DNA from: Porogramme epimiltina
Taxonomy: Eukaryota; Basidiomycota; Agaricomycetes; Polyporales; Polyporaceae
DNA length: 64,000 bases
Assembly (NCBI GenBank): GCA_900155495.1
Contig: FTLJ01000435.1
Coordinates: forward strand, 36,292 to 100,291
Direction: 5' to 3'
Of the stretch, positions 57,885 to 64,000 are shown in pieces. How positions within the stretch are numbered: position 1 is the first letter of the stretch; every line of letters starts with the position of its first letter. The notes under the pieces are model-generated. The model had not been told where the DNA came from and searched no databases. It saw nothing but the letters and a program-made list of their open reading frames with translations. The position numbers and the translations under genes are program-made.

Positions 57885-59262
57885 TCATGCCGTCATCCCT
57901 GCTGAGAGCATGGGCATAGCATATAGCATGGTCGGCTCGATGGCGCCCTGCGACCCCGACGGGGGATACGACGGCATCGCATACTGATATTGGAGGTAGG
58001 GGTAGTGTTGCACACCCGCGGACGCATCCGCCGGGTAGTAGAACATCTCCTGCTGAGGCGCGTATCTGAGGGCGAGGGAGACAAGACGTCAGTCGGGCCC
58101 GAAACGGAATGTCGGAGAGGGAGATCGCTTACTCGACGGCGCCGTTGACGAGGGCAGCGGGCTCTCCAGCCGCTGTGGGGGGCATCGCGGGGACTTGAGG
58201 GATCGCGATCTGTGCCGCGGGCTCAAGGAGCATCGGGTTCTGCTGCATGGCGACGCCCACGCCCATGCTCTGGAACGCCCCGAGGCGCTCCTCGGGCGTG
58301 AGGAACGACGGCGGCGAGCCGCCGCACCGCACGGGGCGCGGCGCGTGCACCGACGACGCGTAGACGGGGGAGACGTCCTGCGGCGCGCACGCGTGGATGT
58401 CGTCGGGGAGGTGGTACGACGACGGGTCGTAGTACTCGTGCATCGCCGCGGCGTCGGCGGCGTAATGCTCCGTCGCTGGGGCGTCGAACCCGTACGAGGC
58501 GGCCATGGAGTACTGGTGGTGCGCGTCCTCCCACTGCGATGCGAACTGGGTGGGCGACGCTGTTGAAGCGAGCGAGGACCCGTCGCGGGAGGGGTGGAGG
58601 AGCTCCGGCGTCGAGGGCTCCGAGTCTTCCGACTTGGGATGGACGTAGTTGTACGACGAGGACTCGCTGTCGGAGGCGGCGCCATCGGAGCACTCCGAGG
58701 GCTCGCGCTGGGCGCGCGCGCGAGGGCGGGGCCGTGTGGCGGGGGTGGCGGAGCTTTGCGAGGGGCGCTTGGGCTCCTCCTCGACATACTCGCAGATGTA
58801 GCCCCGCGCGAGGCAGCGCGAGCATGCGGGGCGCGTCCCGCTGCACTGTAGCGGCGCACGCGGGGTGAGCGTGGTGCGCGTGGTATCGGGACGGTAACAA
58901 CATACCTTGGCTTTGCGTTGGCGGCACTTATTGCACGCCTTCTGGGTGCGCCTGTTCTTGAGCGGCGTGGGGGAGCGGAGGAATATACAAGCGCCGTCCG
59001 GTCCGGGGAGGGTGCCTGCGTGGTAGTGGTAGTACTCAGAGCCCCAGGGGACGTCGTAGGGGATGAGGTTCCAGCTGTCCTCGGAGGATACGGAGAGGTC
59101 GATGGGGGACTGGGGATAGGGCTCTATGGGGGTGGAGGGGGACGAGTTGGACGGGGACGATCGGCCCGATGGGGAGCCGGGGTCGATGTAGGAGGAGTGC
59201 TGGGAGCAGTGCTCGAACATGATGGTGAAGTCGGTGGGAGAGCGGGTGTGGGGAGCAGACAT
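57885..59262 (-). CDS. Zn2Cys6 (fungal zinc-cluster) transcription regulator
   Basis: Exons 59262-58906, 58845-58133, 58065-57885 (416 aa). The zinc cluster spans residues 110-137: Cys110, Cys113, Cys120, Cys127, Cys130, Cys137 (spacing 2-6-6-2-6), preceded by basic NRRTQKACNKCRQRKAK. It sits unusually far from the N-terminus, after a Ser/Pro-rich segment. A 60-nt intron falls directly between Lys119 and Cys120, splitting the cluster; it must be removed to make a DNA-binding protein. No fungal-specific MHR domain follows; instead the protein is Ser-, Ala- and Tyr-rich, ending in a Tyr/Pro/Met tail that could activate transcription. Targets unknown. It is more than 18 kb from the enzyme cluster, so a regulatory link to it is not supported. 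Confidence 0.9.
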
Positions 59263-61373
59263 GGCCGATGGGTCGGGTGCGGAGGAGGGGAGGGGTGGTC
59301 GGGGAGGGCGGGCGGACGGGAAGGATCTTTTAACGGGATTTGGAGTCGGGGAGAGCGAAAGAACGTTGGACGGAAAAAGGGCACGAATCGAGGCGCGTCG
59401 ACGGGCGATTGGGCTCTGGAGACGGGCGAGGGACCCTAAGCGCTGCTAAGCGGGGGGCGCCTGGCGATCGACGAGAGATCTGAGAGGGAGAGGGAGCCGG
59501 GGGGCTGGGAGCGCATTAGGTCGATCGGGGCAGGTGAATATTCTTCACCGCTTGATGAACAGAAGCTATCACTCCCAGCCCTCGGTGGCGCATCGAGATC
59601 GTCCTCTAGTCTCTCTAGCCCACTGCCCCCCAAAGCTCCCGCCCGCCCAATCACGCCCGCGCTCGCGAGTGGGCAGCAGGACAAGGCGGCGTCCGCGGCG
59701 TTCGACCCAGAGGGAGTGCGGGCGGACGCAGGCGGGCGCGTCCTCGCCCTGGAGCACGCCCCCTCGCCCACACACCGTCGCCAGCACCCGCCAGCCCGCG
59801 CACGCATGGCGGCCCATGGGCTGCACATCCCACGGCCAACGCCTGCCGGCCTCCCGCTCGGCCGGGCAGCCCTACCGCGCCCAGGAAGGAGAGGCCCACG
59901 GCAGGAGACCCACGGCAAATTTGACTTCAGCTGCGCCCGCCTCAGACAGGCGCCAGGAAACGCCGAACGTTCTCTCGAACGCCCGCGCAACAACAGCACT
60001 CATATGTTCAACAACTTCTCCACACCCACGCCTTCTCCCTCTTAGCCTCCCCGGCCGCCGCACGCCCCCCGCCCGTCGCTGGCCCCCCTCGGCAGCCCGT
60101 CGCCTGGCCTGCCCATTTGCCTTCCTCGAGCCTTCTGCGCGGAGCCCGTCACCGTACCAACGTCGGCCGAGACCCCCCTATCGCTGCGAGCTTCACTCGC
60201 TGAACGCGAGACGCCCGCCGCCACGGCGCGCAAACCCAAAACATACTTGCGGACATACGCGGACGCCGGCCCCGCGTCCGTCCTGAATCTTGAATCCTGA
60301 GGTCCAGAGTCTGAGGCAGAGTGCGCAATGATGATGGACGTCGTGATCGACCGCTCGCGTGTGGCGATAATTGGCACGCCACCACCACCCACCGCTCTCG
60401 CCCCCCGCGCCCCGCCGTGCCAATCGCCACCGCCGACGCCCCGCGCCCGCGCCGCCCTCGCCTGCGATTCGCCCGGGCCCGACGCACCTGTCTCGCGCCC
60501 CCAGCCCCCCAGCCAATCGCGCGCCCCCAAGCCCCCCCGCCGGCCGTGCGCGCTGCACACCGCACCCAGAGTGCTGTCCGCCACGCGTGGCCGCCACCGC
60601 CGAGCACGGGCCAGCTGCGAGGATTGCCCGGTCCCCCGCCCAGGCCCGGCCTCCCTCCCCACAGGCCTCCCGCGCGCCGTGCGGGCTCGATCTGCCCCCC
60701 GCGACGGCGCGCGTCCAGGAACGCTGCAGCGGCCGCGTAGCGTGCGCACGCGCCCGCCGCCCGCGGTGTAAATGGACGGCAATAGAGCAGCGCGTCGCCC
60801 TTTTCATGTGGCGTGGCTAAAGCCATTTCACCCTCCCCCGCACGCGTTCCGCTCGTGCTCCGCGCGCCGTGCCTCGCCTCTCGGCGCGTCCCCGACGCTC
60901 TCTGTGACTCCTCCGCCGCGGCCGCTGACTGTGCTGTGCTCTCGTCTCGGCCGCGTCGACCCCTGCTATCGCGCGCCCCTGGCCTCGGTGGGGGCAGCGC
61001 ACCGGACGCCGCGGGTCCGACGCGCGCGGAGCCACGCGGTCCCGTGCTCCGGGGCTTCGTAGTAGGGCGGAAAAACGCGACGTTAATGGATTTAACGGAG
61101 AATGTACCTCGCACGTGCGCTTTGGCTATGAGGGCCCCCATCGGCCCCGGTGGGTGCGTTACAAACTCGCAATCGATATCCAGAGGCTACAGACGGACGT
61201 GGTTGGGATGGGGACGAAACTGGGGTGTGTTGAGACAGCTAGGGACGACAGAAAGGGGCGCACGGGAGCAAACGGTGCGCACTAGGCGCGACTGGGAGGG
61301 TTGAGGAGCGGGAGAAGGGAGAAGGGACCAAGAGGCCTCCCAAAAGACGGGGCCACCCTCGGGGGCAGTACCT
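59263..61373. other. Intergenic, GC-rich region, no supported gene
   Basis: About 2.1 kb between the start of the zinc-cluster gene and the end of the roadblock gene. Frames of up to 330 codons on both strands overlap one another and are Arg/Pro/Ala-rich, typical of GC-rich noncoding DNA. Confidence 0.4.
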
Positions 61374-62044
61374 TCATGTCGCAGGATCGTGGAGAACGGC
61401 GAGCAGATATCGTTCGTCTGCACACGAGAACAGAGTGGAGCGTGCGCATGAGCTCGGCGATCGCAAACGCAAGCAGGCGAGACGCGCGGCGCACCTGGGC
61501 TGATCATAATCTCGTGGCGTTTCGTCCGTATCCTCATGAAACGGATCTCGTCCTGTCCACATTTGAAGGCCGGTCAACAAGTGTATACGCGGATGGCGAA
61601 GATTAAAGTCGGAAAGCCAACGGCATACATGACGATGGCGTGGCGCGAAGGAAAGAGTAGAGTAAGGGGGAGGGGGGGAGGACAGGGGCCGGGGCGGGCA
61701 CACGCCGGATGAGATGACTGGGACTGGGCACTCACCGTGTCCGACTGGCCGCTGCTGACGTCCTCGAGCCCGGTCTGCACGCTCTGCACGATCCGCGCTA
61801 TCGCGCTCGCGTACTTCTTGCCCTGCTCGCCCTCGAACACGACGCCCGAGTTGCGGATGATCGTCACCGGCTGCCCCCGCGAGAGCAGCATGTACCCGAG
61901 CACGGAGCGGTGCGAGGTGAGGATCGTGAGCGTCTGCTCGAGCTCGGGGGGCATGACGTGCGCCTGCGATGCCGCCGCCGCAGCGGCGGAGGAGGAGGGG
62001 GAGGGGGCCACGTGGGGTTCCGCCATCGTCTGCGTCGCGAGCAT
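61374..62044 (-). CDS. Dynein light chain, roadblock/LC7 type
   Basis: Exons 62044-61736, 61552-61495, 61417-61374 (136 aa). The roadblock fold is read as ELEQTLTILTSHRSVLGYML, SRGQPVTIIRNSG, ASAIARIVQSVQTGL, then DEIRFMRIRTKRHEIMISP and DERYLLAVLHDPAT, matching the strand-helix order of DYNLRB proteins. These bind the dynein intermediate chain as dimers and serve microtubule transport. An Ala/Ser-rich N-terminal extension of about 30 residues is not part of the fold. A second ATG at 62026 would shorten the protein by six residues. Intron 1 is 183 nt, longer than most here. Confidence 0.92.
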
Positions 62045-64000
62045 CGAGAGCGGGGGCAGTGGCGGGAGGAGCAGCGACGGGACGGTGGGCGCGCCGCGTG
62101 CCGTCTGCGCCAACACGCGCGCACGGCGGAGGCCGCGCCGGCGTCGGGGAGGCGGGTGCAGTGCGTTATGTAATACAGGCTTTCTGCTTTTTTGTATGGC
62201 GCGCCTGTCGCGACGGATAAGCCCAGGCTACAAAAAACGCGCCCGCGTAACAAACTCGAGGCCTGTTGAGATCTGACCACCGTCCTCGCCCCGAGTCTAA
62301 GCAACGGCTGTTTGTCGCTTGTCCATGTGCGCGCGCGCGTACCGGCACGGACGCCGTTGCCGTCCTCCCGCGGCGACGGAAGCAAAATACACATCCACCT
62401 GCAGGCCGCGCCTCTCCGGAGCCTTCAATATCTTCAGTCCTGGCGACCAGCTAGGCTCCCGCGAGATCCTGCGCGCGGAACCAAAAATTTGCTGTTCTGT
62501 CAATCCGCCGCCCACTCTCGACCGCCCCGTCACACCCACGGCCCCTGGTGGACCTGTGATGCCCCCCTCGAGCCCAGCGAGGCGGAAGATCCAGCACATC
62601 CGGTGCGCCCGCCGTAGCCCGTCACCGCATCGCTTGCCCTGACCCCGAGGGTCCGCAGGGTTTGAGACCTGGTGATCTCACGTACGAACCCAGGGTCGCC
62701 GGCTCGGGGGGAAGAAGGGGGGTGGTGGTGGTGCTCGGGGCGACGGGCGACGGGCCTCGGACACTCGGAGCGCGGGGCGCACCTGCATCGCTGGCCACAC
62801 ACATGTCCATGAAACCGCTTCTGGATCGACACCCGCGCGGCGCGTGGGCGCGGTGCTGTGTGCTCCCCCCACCCTCCCCCTACGCCCTCCTTGGCCCGGT
62901 GCTAGCTCGTGTGTCCGTGCGTGCGCCCGCGGCGAGCTAGCAAGTACCCGAGGGCGATGGGGGGCTTCTCTCCTCGCGCGAGACGTTGGGCGGGACGGCG
63001 GAGTCCCCTGCGGCGCCCGACGGCGTGATGGAACAGCACCGGTGTGCGCCCACAACTGCGTATATGATCCCCTTGCGGCCATGGATCACCCTTTGTGGTC
63101 GGTGGCGCCGGCCGTTGGTGCTCCTGGACCCACACCGTCTTACCGCTGCAAACGCGGCGCGCCGCCACCGTCCGCGGCGTCCATGGCCACCCTCCGCCGG
63201 ATCGATCTTTTTTTCTTCGCCCCGTCGGCCACAGCGGGCACCCACAGCCAGGGATCACGCGTTGTGGTGTGATGACCGGCCTGACCACAGGCCTCCCTGC
63301 GACGAGCCGACGAGCTGTGCCCAGCCACCGTGCGCACGACATCGTACGTACGGTGGCGGACGCGCTGCTAGCTCCAGCCGGGCGCACTAGCAGCAGCAGC
63401 AGACGGCGCAGGGCGCCCCACCTGCTCACGCGCCCGCGCATACACGTTCCTCCGCCCCCGTATGTACATACATACGCACGCACGGGCGACGCGTCCGAGG
63501 TCCGACGCGCCGCGTGCCCGACAAGCAGGGACGAATGTTTGCGATCACGCCCCCCTCCTAAAGCCTCCGCTTTCGAATATTCCCCAGGTCTTTTTTTCTT
63601 TTCCCTTCCCCTCTCGTTTCCCGTTTCCCATTTTCCTGGGAGCGTGACGGGGGACGGGGCGGCGGCCACCGCGCAGATCAGGAGCACCCACAAGGCAGCG
63701 TCGGCGTCGAGCCCGCCCTCTGGGTGAACGTATTGAATGAACCGCCAAACGTCGAACAGAAACGCGGGAAGGATCATACACGCCCGCGCCCTCGACGCTG
63801 CGCGGATTCCAACGCCGCGGCGCCGATGACGTCCCGAAGCGCACGCTAGAAGGGCGCGATAGCAGCGCAGGCCTGCGGCGTGCCTGCGCTAAAGAGGGAG
63901 GGTTCGCGAAGGAGGCCCGTGGGGGTGGTGTGCGCCCGGGGGAGAGGGAGGGGCGGTGTCGCACTCGCGAGCCGGGAGGTTCGGTGGCGCGACACGGGTG
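62045..64000. other. Right end of window, GC-rich, no supported gene
   Basis: About 2 kb. A minus-strand frame with an ATG at 63777 starts with a hydrophobic stretch (LPAFLFDVWRFIQYV) but no family is recognised and the rest is Arg-rich; it could be a piece of a gene reaching in from the right. Nothing else is seen. Confidence 0.35.

Noticed and set aside
58195..58927. Long frames opposite and beside the zinc-cluster gene
   Set aside because: They are GC-driven shadows of a well-supported coding exon.
60149..61141. 330-codon minus-strand frame
   Set aside because: Arg/Gly/Ala-rich without domain; several other frames are equally open here, which is expected from GC bias alone.
62902..63777. 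291-codon minus-strand frame with hydrophobic start
   Set aside because: Only the first 50 residues look protein-like; no family recognised and no splice partners. Kept only as a remark for the window end.
1..64000. CRISPR arrays, insertion sequences, intact retrotransposons or viral genes
   Set aside because: No regularly spaced repeats, transposase, reverse transcriptase or capsid-like frame was found; the only repeats are the ones listed.

Overview
The window is nuclear DNA from a filamentous basidiomycete, most likely a wood-inhabiting Agaricomycete of the polypore type. The genes have many short GT-AG introns (mostly 49-70 nt), the DNA is GC-rich, and families such as the trypsin-like tandem pair, the expanded methyltransferases and glutathione transferases, and the EH protein look basidiomycete. 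No bacterial operon, CRISPR, rRNA or intact transposon is visible. All gene models were spliced by hand from splice signals, reading phase and protein family similarity; no search or alignment program was run. Taxonomic placement is inference.

Layout. 0-0.5 kb: N-terminus of an autophagy/endosome PI3-kinase subunit (Atg14/UVRAG type) leaving the window on the left. 0.9-5.7 kb: a tandem duplication of a trypsin-like serine protease gene with a coiled-coil insert; the first copy has lost the start codon used by the second. 8.3-12.3 kb: a 14-exon type IIC P-type ATPase. 12.7-20.1 kb: the spliceosomal helicase Brr2 in 17 exons.

21.5-39.4 kb is the accessory centre of the window. Eleven small enzyme genes lie together: three glutathione transferases, four isoprenylcysteine-methyltransferase-like (ICMT) membrane enzymes, a berberine-bridge-type FAD oxidase, an aldo-keto reductase and two tandem HSL-type carboxylesterases. 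There is no polyketide, peptide or terpene synthase. The combination suggests handling of S-substituted (perhaps prenylated) cysteine or of glutathione conjugates: conjugation, carboxyl methylation, ester hydrolysis, oxidation, and reduction of the released aldehyde. This is a hypothesis; the enzyme families themselves are well supported.

41.6-42.8 kb: a secreted class 3 lipase. 43.9-45.1 kb: a degraded stretch with two inverted gene fragments sharing a perfect 43-bp inverted repeat, with a tRNA-like RNA polymerase III unit between them. 45.5-48.1 kb: an EH-domain-like, proline-rich protein with an unusually long intron. 51.7-53.1 kb: the retromer subunit Vps29 and the mitochondrial twin-CX9C protein Mdm35, head to head. 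57.9-59.3 kb: a Zn2Cys6 regulator. 61.4-62.0 kb: a roadblock-type dynein light chain. The last third of the window is gene-poor and very GC-rich, with several kilobases in which no gene is supported.
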